From: Sphingomonas sp. Leaf208
GTDB lineage: Bacteria > Pseudomonadota > Alphaproteobacteria > Sphingomonadales > Sphingomonadaceae
NCBI RefSeq assembly: GCF_001421415.1
Contig: NZ_LMKH01000012.1
Coordinates: 281,471 to 345,470 of the forward strand
Length of the DNA: 64,000 nt
Direction of reading: 5' to 3'
The notes under the pieces are model-generated. The model searched no databases, was not told where the DNA came from, and was given only the letters and a program-made list of their open reading frames with translations. Positions 41,215-51,300 of the stretch are shown one piece after another (position 1 is the stretch's first letter; each line of letters opens with the position of its first letter). Both the position numbers and the translations under genes were made by a program.

Positions 41215-42621
41215 TCAGCATTCGACGACGTTGACGGCCAGGCCACCAAGCGACGTCTCCTTATATTGCGAGCGCATGTCCTCACCGGTCTGGCGCATCG
41301 TCTCGATCACCGCATCGAGGCTGACGATATGGCGACCGTCCCCCCGCAGCGCCAGATACGCGGCGTTGATCGCCTTGATCGCACCCATCGTGTTGCGCTC
41401 GATGCACGGGATCTGGACCAGCCCACCGATCGGATCGCAGGTGAGGCCGAGGTTATGTTCCATGCCGATCTCGGCGGCATTCTCGATCTGTTCGTTGGTC
41501 CCGCCGAGCGCCGCGACCAGCGCTCCCGCCGCCATCGAGCACGCGACGCCGACCTCGCCCTGGCACCCCATCTCGGCTGCCGAGATCGAGGCGCGCTTCT
41601 TGTAGAGAAACCCGATCGCCGCCGCGGTGAGCAGGAAGTCGTGCGCACCCTTCGCCGTCGGGTCCTTCGTAAACGTCTCGTAGAAGCGCAGCACCGCGGG
41701 CAGCACACCCGCCGCGCCATTGGTGGGCGCGGTGACGACGCGGCCCCCCGCGGCATTTTCCTCGTTCACCGCCAGTGCGTACAGGCTCACCCATTCGAAC
41801 ACCGCTGACGGATCGGCCGCGGTATCGCGCGCCTGCAACCCCTCGAACAATGCCTTCGCCCGACGCGGCACCTTCAGCCCGCCCGGCAATATGCCCCCCT
41901 GTCGACACCCGCGATCGATCGACGCGAACATCGCGCCACGGACGGCATCGAGGAACGCATCCGTCTCACTCTCAGGCCGCCACGCGATCTCGTTCTCGCG
42001 GACGATGTCGGCGATCGTCATCCCCGTCGCATCGCCGGTCGCGAGCAGCTCCGCCCCCGACGAGAACGGCCGCGGCAACAGGATGTTCGCCTTCACCGGC
42101 CCCGACCCCGCCTCGACGATCGCCCCGCCGCCGATCGAGAAATAGGTCCGCTCGACGCTGCGCCCATCACCGAACGAGGCGGTGAACGTCACCGCATTGG
42201 GATGCCCCGGCAGGAAGGTCTGCGCATGGAACAGCAGATGCTGGCTCTCCTCGAACCCGATCTCCACTCGCTCGGCCAGCATCAGCCGCCCACTCGACCG
42301 GATCGCCGCCAGCCGCACCGGGATCAGGTCGGGATCGATCGTCTCGGGCTGCGCGCCACTCAGGCCGAGCATCACCGCGCTGTCGGTCGCATGCCCGCGC
42401 CCGGTCAGCGCCAGCGAACCATACAAGTCGACGCGCACCGCCGCCGGCCTCTCGTCCGCGACCAGATCGGCGAACAGCCACGCCGCGCGCATCGGCCCGA
42501 CGGTATGCGAACTCGACGGCCCGATCCCGATGGTGAACAGGTCGAGGATGCTGATCGCCTGGTGGCAATCGGGGCGAGCGCGAGTCTGCTCGTCCGGGCG
42601 ATCAAAGGTCAGCGGAGTCAT
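41215..42621 (-). CDS. sdaA: L-serine ammonia-lyase
   Basis: Iron-sulfur L-serine dehydratase, serine to pyruvate and ammonia, in the cytoplasm. It has 468 residues in the one-chain form. The N-terminal beta domain has the [13 protein letters not shown] motif near 35-47. The C-terminal alpha domain contains ATSNGAAG-type [13 protein letters not shown] near 295 and the cluster cysteines around [23 protein letters not shown]. It precedes an M3 peptidase, a cysteine desulfhydrase-like enzyme and an oxoprolinase, all on the same strand, which supports a catabolic amino-acid operon. It also opposes the serC-serA biosynthetic pair at 9-12 kb. Confidence 0.95.
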   Translation of the reverse strand: MTPLTFDRPDEQTRARPDCHQAISILDLFTIGIGPSSSHTVGPMRAAWLFADLVADERPAAVRVDLYGSLALTGRGHATDSAVMLGLSGAQPETIDPDLIPVRLAAIRSSGRLMLAERVEIGFEESQHLLFHAQTFLPGHPNAVTFTASFGDGRSVERTYFSIGGGAIVEAGSGPVKANILLPRPFSSGAELLATGDATGMTIADIVRENEIAWRPESETDAFLDAVRGAMFASIDRGCRQGGILPGGLKVPRRAKALFEGLQARDTAADPSAVFEWVSLYALAVNEENAAGGRVVTAPTNGAAGVLPAVLRFYETFTKDPTAKGAHDFLLTAAAIGFLYKKRASISAAEMGCQGEVGVACSMAAGALVAALGGTNEQIENAAEIGMEHNLGLTCDPIGGLVQIPCIERNTMGAIKAINAAYLALRGDGRHIVSLDAVIETMRQTGEDMRSQYKETSLGGLAVNVVEC

Positions 42622-42676
42622 GCATCGCCGTTACGAGACTATACCCCACGCCGTCCATCCGAAGCTGACGCAGCGC

Positions 42677-43564
42677 CTATTCCCCCGCCCATTCCTTCAG
42701 CAGCGTATACGCAATCGCATAGGGCGGCGGCGCGACGAACGGCCCATCCTCCCCACGCAACACCGCACGCACCATCTCGCGCGGCACCCACATCGCATCC
42801 TCGAGCTCGTTCACGTCCAGCGTGATCGCGTCATCCTCCGCCTCCGCGACGCACGCCATCATCAGCGACGACGGAAACGGCCAAGGCTGGCTCGCGACAT
42901 AGCGCACCTTGCCGACCCGAACGCCCGACTCCTCGAGGATCTCGCGCGCGACGGCTTCCTCGATCGACTCAGCCGGTTCCACGAAACCAGCCAAAGCGGA
43001 ATACCGCCCCGGCGGCCACCCCTTGCCGCGCCCGAGCAGCGCACGCCCGTCATGCTCGGCGATCATGATCACCACCGGATCAACGCGCGGGAAATGCTCG
43101 GTCCCGCAGTTCGGACACTTCCGCGCCCACCCGGCGCGGAACGGCTCGGTCGGCGATCCGCATTTCGCGCAGAAGCCGTGCCGGACATGCCAGTCGATCA
43201 CACTCCGCGCACCAGCGTACGTCGCCGCCTCACCGGGCGCGAGCGCGGCCAGTACCGCCATCAGCGCGGGCGAGCGCATCGCCGGCGCGTTGTCGACCCG
43301 CATGCCCGCCAGCAGCGCCGCGAAATGCGGCCGCCCGCTCTCGTCGAGCCCAAGCAGGATCGGCTCGGCATCGTCCGGCATATCCGCCATCGACGTCCAG
43401 GCGAGATGCCCGTCATCGGTTGTGCCCGGCAGCAACCCATCGAGCACCAGTAGCCGCGCACGCCAGTCGCGCTGCGCCGCCGCCAGCCCTTCCGGGTCAT
43501 GACGCAATGCATCGGACCGGTCGAGCGTCCCACCGGTAAACCCTGGTGCGTCCATCACGCTCAT
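42677..43564 (-). CDS. nudC: NADH pyrophosphatase / NAD-decapping Nudix hydrolase
   Basis: A 295-residue Nudix protein. A four-cysteine zinc finger (CAKCGSP...KCPNCG near 152-170), the Nudix box GX5EX7REUXEEXGU ([20 protein letters not shown]) and the NudC hallmark SQPWPFPSS are all present. It splits NAD(H) to NMN(H) and AMP and removes NAD caps from RNA. The start at 43564 (MSVMDAPGF) overlaps the stop of the serine hydrolase gene as ATGA. The longer frame upstream is a shadow of that gene. sdaA follows after 55 bases. Confidence 0.94.
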   Translation of the reverse strand: MSVMDAPGFTGGTLDRSDALRHDPEGLAAAQRDWRARLLVLDGLLPGTTDDGHLAWTSMADMPDDAEPILLGLDESGRPHFAALLAGMRVDNAPAMRSPALMAVLAALAPGEAATYAGARSVIDWHVRHGFCAKCGSPTEPFRAGWARKCPNCGTEHFPRVDPVVIMIAEHDGRALLGRGKGWPPGRYSALAGFVEPAESIEEAVAREILEESGVRVGKVRYVASQPWPFPSSLMMACVAEAEDDAITLDVNELEDAMWVPREMVRAVLRGEDGPFVAPPPYAIAYTLLKEWAGE

Positions 43565-44913
43565 CGGCGCAACCTCGCCGCATCCTGGAGCAGCGCCTCG
43601 ACCACCTGCTGGCGGAGCGGTATCCGGTCCGCCGGGAAGTAATTGACCATCACATTGCCGCGCGAATGCTTCGCCGGATCGACCCACGCGATCGTGCCCG
43701 CGGCACCACCCCAGGCATAGGTGCCCTTGCCCGGCCCGTTCGGCGTATCCGCGAGCACCACGGAGCCGCCCGCGCCGAAGCCCATGTTGCTCCCCTGCGT
43801 ACCCCCGGTGCCGCCGCCGACTCCGCCGAACACGACGCCCGCCGGCAACAGGTTCGACGTCGCCAGCGCGATCGTCTCGGGCTTCATCACGCGCACGCCA
43901 TCGAGCGTGCCGCCGTCCTGGATCATGTGCAGGAACCGGTCGTAGTCGCGGGCCGACATCACAAGGCCGGCACCGCCATACGGGAAGCTCGGCTTCTGCA
44001 GGAACACCGAGTTCGCCGCCGGATCGAGCGGCGTTCGCGTATCGCCGACGAACGCATAGTTGGTCGCCAGCCGCCCGACCTCGCTCTGCGGCACCTGCCA
44101 GAAGCTCGACCGCATCTTGAGCGGATCGAACAGCCGCGTCTGGACGAACCGCTCGAAGCTCATGCCGCTCGCGACCTCGATCACGCGTCCCATCACGTCG
44201 AGCCCGATCGAATAGCTCCACTTCGTCCCCGGCTCGGCGATCAGCGGCAGCGTCGCGACACGGTTCGCGAACTCCTCGAGCGACTTCGGCCGAACGGGCC
44301 GCATCTTCTCTTCCATCGCCGCGCTGACCGACAGCGGCAGGATCCCGAGCCGCTCATATTCCTTGAGCAGCGGTCCCTTCGTGACGATCGTGTAGCCGAG
44401 CCCGGCGGTATGCGTCAGCAAATTGCGGATCGTGATCGGCCGCGTCGCCGGGCGCGTGGCGAGCGACGTGTCGGAGCTGGTCGCGACCTTCATGTCCTTG
44501 AACGCCGGGATATATTTGCTGACCGGATCGTCGAGGTTGAGCTTGCCGTCCTCGACCAGCATCATCGCCGACATGCCGGTGATGGGCTTGGACATCGAAT
44601 AGACGCGCCACAGCGAATCAGGGCCCGCCGCCGGAGCATTCGGATCGTCACTGATCTTGCCCGCCGAAGGAAACAGCGTCGGACCGTCACCGGCGCCGAA
44701 CGCACCGACGATCCCCGGCATCTTGTCCCGCGCGACATAGCTGTCGAACAGCGCGGACGTCGCGGGCAGCAGCGCGTTGACCGGGATCGTCATCCGCGGC
44801 GTCGGTCGAGCCTGCGGGCTCATTTGCGGACGCGGTTGCGCCTGCTGGGCATAGGCCGTGGCGGCGGCCAGCGCGGCGAGTCCGCCCGTCGAAATCCAGT
44901 GCACCAGTTTCAT
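43561..44913 (-). CDS. Secreted serine hydrolase, beta-lactamase (class C-like) fold
   Basis: A 450-residue protein with a signal peptide (about residues 1-22, ending TAYAQ). The catalytic SxxK is Ser106-Met-Ser-Lys109, and a tyrosine motif YSIGLD lies near 231. These features place it in the penicillin-binding-protein/esterase EstB-like 'beta-lactamase-related' family. Its substrate may be an ester, a D-amino-acid peptide or a beta-lactam; not decidable from sequence. A Gly-rich loop, with [14 protein letters not shown] near 378-391, is unusual. The start at 44913 overlaps mutY's stop as ATGA, and the stop overlaps nudC's start, so the three are translationally coupled. Confidence 0.9.
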   Translation of the reverse strand: MKLVHWISTGGLAALAAATAYAQQAQPRPQMSPQARPTPRMTIPVNALLPATSALFDSYVARDKMPGIVGAFGAGDGPTLFPSAGKISDDPNAPAAGPDSLWRVYSMSKPITGMSAMMLVEDGKLNLDDPVSKYIPAFKDMKVATSSDTSLATRPATRPITIRNLLTHTAGLGYTIVTKGPLLKEYERLGILPLSVSAAMEEKMRPVRPKSLEEFANRVATLPLIAEPGTKWSYSIGLDVMGRVIEVASGMSFERFVQTRLFDPLKMRSSFWQVPQSEVGRLATNYAFVGDTRTPLDPAANSVFLQKPSFPYGGAGLVMSARDYDRFLHMIQDGGTLDGVRVMKPETIALATSNLLPAGVVFGGVGGGTGGTQGSNMGFGAGGSVVLADTPNGPGKGTYAWGGAAGTIAWVDPAKHSRGNVMVNYFPADRIPLRQQVVEALLQDAARLRR

Positions 44914-45974
44914 GCAGCTCTCCGTATGGCCCCGTTCCGTATGGCTTTGCCGGCCTTGGCGAAAACGGTCGGGAGCCCGGCGGTATCCAGCTCGTCGATC
45001 GGCCACCATTCGCTTGCCGTTGGAACGCGCGGTTGATGCGCCTCGACCGTCGCCACCGCAAGCGTCAGTTGCAGATCGAAATGCGTAAATCCATGCGCGA
45101 CCGTAACGTCCAGCATCCGCCAGTCAGCCTGCGCCGGTGCATCCTCGAAACCGGGCGCAACATCACCCCAAGGCCCGGTCGGAAACGCGCGCATCCCGCC
45201 GAGCAGACCCTTGTCCGGCCGCCGCACCAGCAACACCTGCCCGTCGCGCTCCAGCCAGAAGATCGTCCCGTACCGCTGGGGCTTGGCCGCCTTCTTCGCC
45301 TTCACCGGCAACCGCTCGGGCGCGCCCTGCTTGAAGCCTTCGCAAAACGCGCGGATCGGACACAGCAGGCACTTCGGCGCGCGCGACGTGCAGATCCCCG
45401 ACCCCAGGTCCATCATCGCCTGCGCGAAATCGCCCGCCCGAGCGTCCGGCGTGATCGAGTCCGCCGCGACCCGAATCGCAGGACGCGCCGCCGGCAACGG
45501 TGTCTCAATCGCAAACAGCCGCGCGACCACCCGCTCAACATTCGCATCGACCACCACCGCGCGCTCGCCAAACGCGATCGCCGCCACCGCCGCCGCCGTA
45601 TAAGCGCCGAGCCCTGGCAGCGCGCGCAGCTCCACCTCGGTCCGCGGAAAGTCTCCGCCATGCTCGGCCACCACGGCCTTCGCCGCCTTCACCAGATTGC
45701 GCGCCCGAGCATAATACCCAAGCCCAGCCCAAGCCGCCATCACATCGGCGTCATCCGCCGCCGCCAGACTCGCGAAATCCGGCCACCGCGCGGTCCACGC
45801 GAGAAACCGCGGCGTGACGGCGGCGACGGTCGTCTGCTGCAACATCACCTCGGACAGCCACACCCGGTACGGATCGACCGCCTCGCCCGGCTTCGCACGC
45901 CACGGCAGGTCGCGGCGATGCGCGTCATACCAGTCGAGCAGGGCCCCGGAGACCGAAGAGCGCTTGGCGTTCAC
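44910..45974 (-). CDS. mutY: A/G-specific adenine glycosylase
   Basis: Removes adenine mispaired with 8-oxoguanine. It has 354 residues. The helix-hairpin-helix and catalytic region reads [19 protein letters not shown]...VVDANVERV; the iron-sulfur loop C-X6-C-X2-C-X5-C ([17 protein letters not shown]) follows, and a C-terminal Nudix-like MutT domain reads the 8-oxoG. It heads the minus-strand run mutY, serine hydrolase, nudC. It is divergent from the DUF721 gene with only 14 bases between the starts, so the two promoters must overlap coding sequence. Confidence 0.96.
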   Translation of the reverse strand: MNAKRSSVSGALLDWYDAHRRDLPWRAKPGEAVDPYRVWLSEVMLQQTTVAAVTPRFLAWTARWPDFASLAAADDADVMAAWAGLGYYARARNLVKAAKAVVAEHGGDFPRTEVELRALPGLGAYTAAAVAAIAFGERAVVVDANVERVVARLFAIETPLPAARPAIRVAADSITPDARAGDFAQAMMDLGSGICTSRAPKCLLCPIRAFCEGFKQGAPERLPVKAKKAAKPQRYGTIFWLERDGQVLLVRRPDKGLLGGMRAFPTGPWGDVAPGFEDAPAQADWRMLDVTVAHGFTHFDLQLTLAVATVEAHQPRVPTASEWWPIDELDTAGLPTVFAKAGKAIRNGAIRRAA

Positions 45975-45988
45975 GCGTCGCCTATGGC

Positions 45989-46564
45989 ATGGGTTCGCAG
46001 ATGAGCAAGCCGCCCGTTTCTGTGCCTAAATCTGCGACGCCCAAGCCGGCGACGAAGCGCATTAAAGGCAGGACCGATCCCGACGCCCCGCGCGAGAACC
46101 GCTCGCGCGCGGTCGCCGAGCTGTTGCCTGCGATCGGCGGCGCGGCATTCCGGCGATTCGGCTTCGTCCAGTCGTCGATCGTCAGCCGCTGGCCCGAGAT
46201 CGTCGGCGCCAAACTGGCGGGCGCGAGCATCCCCGAATCGATCCGCTTCCCGGTCGGCAAGAAACAGGACGGCGTCCTCACCCTTACCGTCCGCGGCGCG
46301 CACGCACCGATGATGCAGCACATCGCGCCCGAGATCATCGAGCGCGTGAACCGCTTCTTCGGCTATGCCGCGATCGTGAAGGTCGCGATCCGCCAGGGCG
46401 AGGTCGCCGCCCCCGCGCCCCGCAAGGCGCCCCCTTCATTGCGCCCAGTCCCCGTCGATCTCGGTGCGAGCTTGAAGGGCATCGCCGATCCGGAACTGCG
46501 CGCCGTCCTCGAATCCCTCGCCGCCGGCGTCGCCTCGACGCACGGCCTTCCCAGGATCAACTGA
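45989..46564 (+). CDS. DUF721 (DciA-like) protein
   Basis: A 191-residue protein with a KH-like DUF721 domain near residues 45-130 (LPAIGGAAFRRFGFVQSSIVSRWPEIVG...). DUF721 includes DciA, the ancestral loader of the DnaB replicative helicase, so a role in replication initiation is likely but not proven for this long alphaproteobacterial form. The start at 45989 has a poor ribosome-binding site; an in-frame ATG at 46001 (MSKPPVSV) is an alternative. The stop overlaps the next gene's ATG (TGATG). Being next to smc through two DsbA genes fits a chromosome-maintenance neighbourhood. Confidence 0.87.
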   Translation: MGSQMSKPPVSVPKSATPKPATKRIKGRTDPDAPRENRSRAVAELLPAIGGAAFRRFGFVQSSIVSRWPEIVGAKLAGASIPESIRFPVGKKQDGVLTLTVRGAHAPMMQHIAPEIIERVNRFFGYAAIVKVAIRQGEVAAPAPRKAPPSLRPVPVDLGASLKGIADPELRAVLESLAAGVASTHGLPRIN

Positions 46565-47229
46565 TGCGCGTCTTGCTTGCCGTCTTCGCCCTCTTCCTAC
46601 TGACCGGTGCCGCGCCCAAGCGCGACTGGTCGCAGACCGCGCGCATCCTTCCCTCGGGCGCCTACCTGATCGGCAACCCCGCCGCCCGCGTGAAGCTCGT
46701 CGAGTATGCGAGCTACACCTGCTCGCACTGCGCCGACTTCTCGGTGAAGTCCGAACCCGTGCTCAAGCGCCAGATGATCGCGTCGGGCTCGACCAGCCTC
46801 GAAGTCCGCAGCTTCATCCGCGACCGGCTTGACCTCGCAGCGGCGATCCTCGCCCGTTGCACCGGTCCGAAAGGCTTCTCCGCCACCTCGTCCGCGATCT
46901 TCGCCGCACAGCCGCAATGGCTCGAGCGCGGGATCGAATATCAGCAGGGCAACGCCGCCCGCCTCGCGATGTACCCCGCTTCGGCCCAGATTCGCGCCAA
47001 CGCCGACGGCTCCGGCCTGACCGCGTTCGTCAAGGCACGCGGTCTGTCCGATGCGGCGATCGATGCATGCTTCGCCAACCAGCCCGAGATCGACCGCATC
47101 GTCAAACTGACCGCCGACGCGCCCAAGGAGATCGACTCCACGCCGACCTTCTACCTCAACGGCAGACTCGTCCCGCACGTCGGCTGGGAACAGCTCGAAC
47201 CCGCGCTCCGCAAGGCCGGCGCCCGTTAA
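46564..47229 (+). CDS. Periplasmic DsbA-like thiol oxidoreductase
   Basis: A 221-residue thioredoxin-fold protein with a Sec signal (about residues 1-17) and active-site CSHC (Cys53, Cys56) after VEYASYT. The C-terminal TPTFYLNGRLV provides the cis-proline TP. It belongs to the DsbA/Com1-like group with a helical insertion. It would introduce or isomerise disulfides in periplasmic proteins and could be reoxidised by the DsbB at 58.9 kb. Translation is coupled to the DUF721 gene; a second, lipid-anchored paralogue follows after 26 bases. Confidence 0.92.
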   Translation: MRVLLAVFALFLLTGAAPKRDWSQTARILPSGAYLIGNPAARVKLVEYASYTCSHCADFSVKSEPVLKRQMIASGSTSLEVRSFIRDRLDLAAAILARCTGPKGFSATSSAIFAAQPQWLERGIEYQQGNAARLAMYPASAQIRANADGSGLTAFVKARGLSDAAIDACFANQPEIDRIVKLTADAPKEIDSTPTFYLNGRLVPHVGWEQLEPALRKAGAR

Positions 47230-47255
47230 TTCACGTGATCCACTGGAGTAACCCG

Positions 47256-47996
47256 ATGAAGTTCCTGACCACGCTCGCCGTCCTGCCGCTCGCGCTCGCC
47301 GCCTGCTCGAAGAACGATTCGACCGGTAACGTCGACCAGCCCGCCGCCGCGCCGGTTGCGGCCGCCGCAGCCCCCGCCGGCCAGAACTGGACCGAGACCG
47401 TCGTGAAGACCCCAGAGGGTTACCTGATGGGCAACCCGAACGCGCCGATCAAGCTCGTCGAATACGGCGCACGCTCGTGCCCGACCTGCGGCGCGTTCGG
47501 CCGCGAGGCGTACAAGCCGCTGACCGAAAAGTACGTCTCGACCGGGAAAGTCAGCTTCGAATTCCGCGACTTCCTCGTCCACGGCGCACCCGACGTGGCG
47601 CTGACGTTGCTCGGCCAGTGCGGCGGCGTAGCACCGTTCTTCCCGATCCTCGAGCAGATGTACGGCAACCAGATCGCCTTCCTCGACAAGCTCCAGGCGA
47701 TGACCCCCGACCAGCAAAAGGCGCTCGCCAACCAGCCGCCGACGGTCGTCGCGACCAAGCTCGCCGAACAGATGGGTGCGATCGATTTCGTCAAGCAGCG
47801 CGGGATCCCGGAAGCGAAGGCGCGCGCCTGCCTCGCGGATCAGAAGCAGCTCGAAGTGATGGCCAAGCCGACCGAGAACGCGATGCAGGCCGGCACGGTC
47901 ACGGGCACGCCGACGTTCCTGATCAACGACAAGAAGCTCGATCAGGTCGTGAGCTGGGATCAGATGGAGAAGGCGCTGAAGGCCGCTGGGGCGTAA
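47256..47996 (+). CDS. Lipid-anchored DsbA-like thiol oxidoreductase
   Basis: A 246-residue paralogue of the preceding protein. Signal and lipobox LAACS (Cys17), an Ala/Pro-rich linker (about 20-43), active site CPTC (Cys75, Cys78) after VEYGARS, and cis-proline TPTFLIND near 221 are visible. It should face the periplasm on a lipid anchor. CTGGAG precedes the ATG. The tandem arrangement of one soluble and one anchored copy suggests divided tasks, for example oxidation versus isomerisation; this is inference. The smc gene follows after a repeat-filled gap of 374 bases. Confidence 0.92.
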   Translation: MKFLTTLAVLPLALAACSKNDSTGNVDQPAAAPVAAAAAPAGQNWTETVVKTPEGYLMGNPNAPIKLVEYGARSCPTCGAFGREAYKPLTEKYVSTGKVSFEFRDFLVHGAPDVALTLLGQCGGVAPFFPILEQMYGNQIAFLDKLQAMTPDQQKALANQPPTVVATKLAEQMGAIDFVKQRGIPEAKARACLADQKQLEVMAKPTENAMQAGTVTGTPTFLINDKKLDQVVSWDQMEKALKAAGA

Positions 47997-48052
47997 GCCG
48001 CACGCCATTGAAGCGCCCACTAAGTCCATTCGGGACGAACGCTCCACTCCAC

Positions 48053-48205
48053 CCCCGTTCGTCCCGAGTAGCCGTCGAGTAGCTCCAACGGAGCGTATCG
48101 AGACGGCGTATCGAAGGACAGGTTGGCGGGCGGAACCGTGCTTCGATACGAGCCCTCGATACGCTTCTAAGCAAAGCTACTCGGTCTCTACTCAGCACGA
48201 ACGGG
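48053..48205. repeat. Long nested inverted repeat (family D)
   Basis: Ends CCCGTTCGTCCCGAGTAG and CTACTCAGCACGAACGGG are near-inverse, with inner CGTATCGAGACG and CTTCGATACGAGCCC words. It matches the design at 32018-32165. Nothing gene-like is seen in the gap 47997-48370 apart from this element and the hairpin at 48261-48310. Confidence 0.8.
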
Positions 48206-48260
48206 TGGGGAGAAGCGCCAAGTGCGGTAAGCGTGCCCGCGGGCAACCCGCCCCCCCTTG

Positions 48261-48310
48261 TTCTCCCGCGAAGGCGGGAGCCCAGTCTGGGTCCCCGCCT
48301 TCGCGGGGAC
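48261..48310. repeat. Hairpin element upstream of smc (family E)
   Basis: TTCTCCCGCGAAGGCGGGAG is followed by its near-inverse GTCCCCGCCTTCGCGGGGAC. The core resembles the arms at 931-1025. It ends about 60 bases before the smc start. Confidence 0.75.
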
Positions 48311-48370
48311 GCAAGGTTCGGGGTTCGGTTCGCGATAGGATCCAACTTTAGTCGTCGGGGGGCGCAAGAA

Positions 48371-51300
48371 ATGCAGATCAAGCGCCTCCGCATCACCGGC
48401 TTCAAGAGCTTCGTAGACCCCGCCGATCTCCGCATCGAACCCGGCCTCACCGGCGTCGTCGGCCCCAATGGCTGCGGGAAGTCCAACCTCCTCGAAGCGC
48501 TCCGCTGGACGATGGGCGAGGCCAGCGCCAAGTCGCTGCGCGGCGCCGGCATGGAAGACGTGATCTTCGCCGGCACCGCCACCCGCCCGCCGCGCGACTT
48601 CGCCGAAGTTTCGATCCTCGCCGAAATAGCCGGTGACGAGCGCGAGATCGTCCGCCGGATCGAACGCGGCGCCGGCTCCGCCTACCGGATCGACGGCCGC
48701 GACGTCCGCGCAAAGGACGTCGGCCTGCTCTTCGCCGACGCCGCCACCGGCGCCCACTCCCCCGCGCTCGTCAGCCAGGGCAAGATCGGCGCCGTCATCG
48801 CCGCCAAACCCGCCGACCGCCGCGCGATGCTGGAGGAAGCCGCCGGGATCGCCGGCCTCCACGTCCGCCGCAAAGACGCCGAGGGGAAGCTCCGCGCCAC
48901 CGAAGCCAATCTCGCCAAGCTCGACGAGATCATTGCCGACCAGGACGCGCGCGCCGCCACTCTGAAACGCCAGGCCCGCGCCGCCGAACGCTACCGCCTC
49001 CTCTCCGCGCAGATCCGCGTCGCCGAAGCGCGCACAGTGTTCGCCCGATGGCGCGAAGCCGCCACCGCAGCCGACGCCGCCAAAGCCGAAGCCGCAGCCG
49101 CCGAAACCCGCGTCCACACCACCACCGAAGCCGAACGCGCAGCCGCCGCAGACCAGCATCGCGCGATCGAAGCCGTCTCCGCCGCCCGCACCGCAGCACT
49201 CGCCGCGCGCGACCTAGTCGGCGATCTCGCCCACCGCCTCGCCGCGCTCAAAACCGAGAAGGCCAGCGTCGAGCGCAGGATTGCCGACCTCACCGACGCC
49301 CGCGCCCGCATCGCCGACGACCGCGCCCGCGAAGGGTCGCTCGCCAGCGACGCCGCCGCCGCGCTCGCGCGCCTTGCCGACGAGGCCAAGACGCTCGACA
49401 CAGCGATCGCCGACGCCACCGCCGCGATCCCCGACCTCGACGCCGCACTCGCCGAAACCGAACGTCGCGCCCGCGACGCCGAAGTCGCGCTCGCCCAGGC
49501 CCTCGCCACGCAAGCCCGCGACGCCGCCGAAGTCCGCGTCGCCAGCGCAGCCCTCGCCGCCGCCCGCATCCGCGCCGACCGCGCCGATCGCGACGCCGCG
49601 CAGATCGCCGCCGCCCTCCGCGCGCTCGGCAATCCCGCGCCGCTAGCCGCAGAGCGCGAAACCGCCGCCGAAACCCGACGCACCGCATCGGCCGCCGCAG
49701 AGTCTGCTCGCCAGGCCATCACCCAGGCAGACACCGACGAAACCGCCGCGACCAGCGCGCGAGACGCCGCCGAAACCACCCGCGCCACCGCCCGCGCAGA
49801 CCTCGCCGCGATCGACAGCGAGGCGACGGCGCTCACCAAGGCAACGCAGCGCAGCGGCCGCGACCGGCTGCTCGACCACGTCTCGGCCAGCACCGGCTAC
49901 GAACGCGCGCTCGCTGCAGCGCTCGGCGACGATCTCGACACCGGCCTCGACGCATGGGCAGGCGCCAAGCCCCGCAAAGACGACCCCGCACCGCCGACCG
50001 ACGCCGAACCGCTGGCAGAGCATGTCGACGCGCCCCCCGCCCTCGCCCGCCGACTCGCGCAGGTCTTCGTCGTCGACACCGACGGCCAGCAGCACCTCGC
50101 CGTCGGCCAGCGCATCGTCACCCGAGACGGCCGACTCCGCCGCTGGGACGGCTTCACAGCAACCGGCACCGGCGCGGTCGCCGCCGAACGCCTCGTCCGC
50201 CGCAACCGCCTCGCCGCGCTCCAGGCCGCCCGCCCCGCCGCAGCCAAAGCGCTGGACGACGCCGAACGAACCCGCGCCGCGATCGACGAGCGGATCGCGC
50301 AGGCTAGAGGCCAGTCGCAAACCGCCCGCGCCGCCCTGCAACGCGCCGAAACCGCCGCGCGCGACGCCATCCGCCAGGAGGATCGCGCCGCCGCCGCGCT
50401 CGAACGCCTCGCCACCCAGCGCGCAGACCTCGACGTCCGCGCGCACCGCATCGCCGACGACGTCGCCGACGCGCACGCCGACCGCACCCGCGCCGAAGCC
50501 GCGATGGCCGCCGTCCCCGACGGCACCGCCAAAGCCCGCCAGGTCGCCACGCTCCAGTACGACGCCGAAAATGCCCGAGCCGCCGTCGCGCAGGCCCGCG
50601 CCGATCGCACGACGCTCGACCGCAGCATTGCCACCCACCGCGAACGCCTGTCCGCCGCCCAAGCCGACACCCGAAGCTGGCGCGCGCGCGCCGGTGAAGC
50701 CGCCAAGCGCATAGCCGCCATGGACTCGCGCGAAACCACGCTCGCCACCGACCTCGCGGCGATCGCCGCTCGCCCCGTCGCCCTCGACGCTGAAATCGAG
50801 ACGCTCGACGCCGAACACCAAGCCGCGCGCACCACCGCCGACGCGCTCCTCGCCACCGAACGCACCGCGGAAACCGCCGCCCGCACCGCCGACGACGCCC
50901 ACCGCGCCGCCACCGAAGCTCTCGCCGTCGCCCGCGAAGCCCGCGCTGGCGCAATCGCCCGCGTCGAAAACCACGAAGCGCGCCGCCTCGATCTCGGCCG
51001 CCTCTCCGGCGAGCGCTTCCAATGCCCCGCCCCCGTCCTCCCCGAACGTCTCGGCTTCGCGGTCGCCGACGTCCGCGCGCCAACCGAAGAGTCCGCCGCG
51101 CACGACCGCCTCACCACCGACCGCGAGCGGATCGGCCCGGTCAACCTCGTCGCCGAGACCGAACTCGCCGAACTCGAAGAGTCCGCGCGGGGCAACGCGG
51201 TCGAACGCGACGAACTCGGGCAAGCCGTCAACCGATTGCGTGGCTCGATCGGCACGCTCAACCGCGAAGGCCGTCAACGCCTGCTCGCAGCATTCGAAGC

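Noticed and set aside
39165..41234. Plus-strand open frame of 689 codons
   Set aside because: Exact shadow of the M3 peptidase gene, with composition typical of reverse-complement frames.
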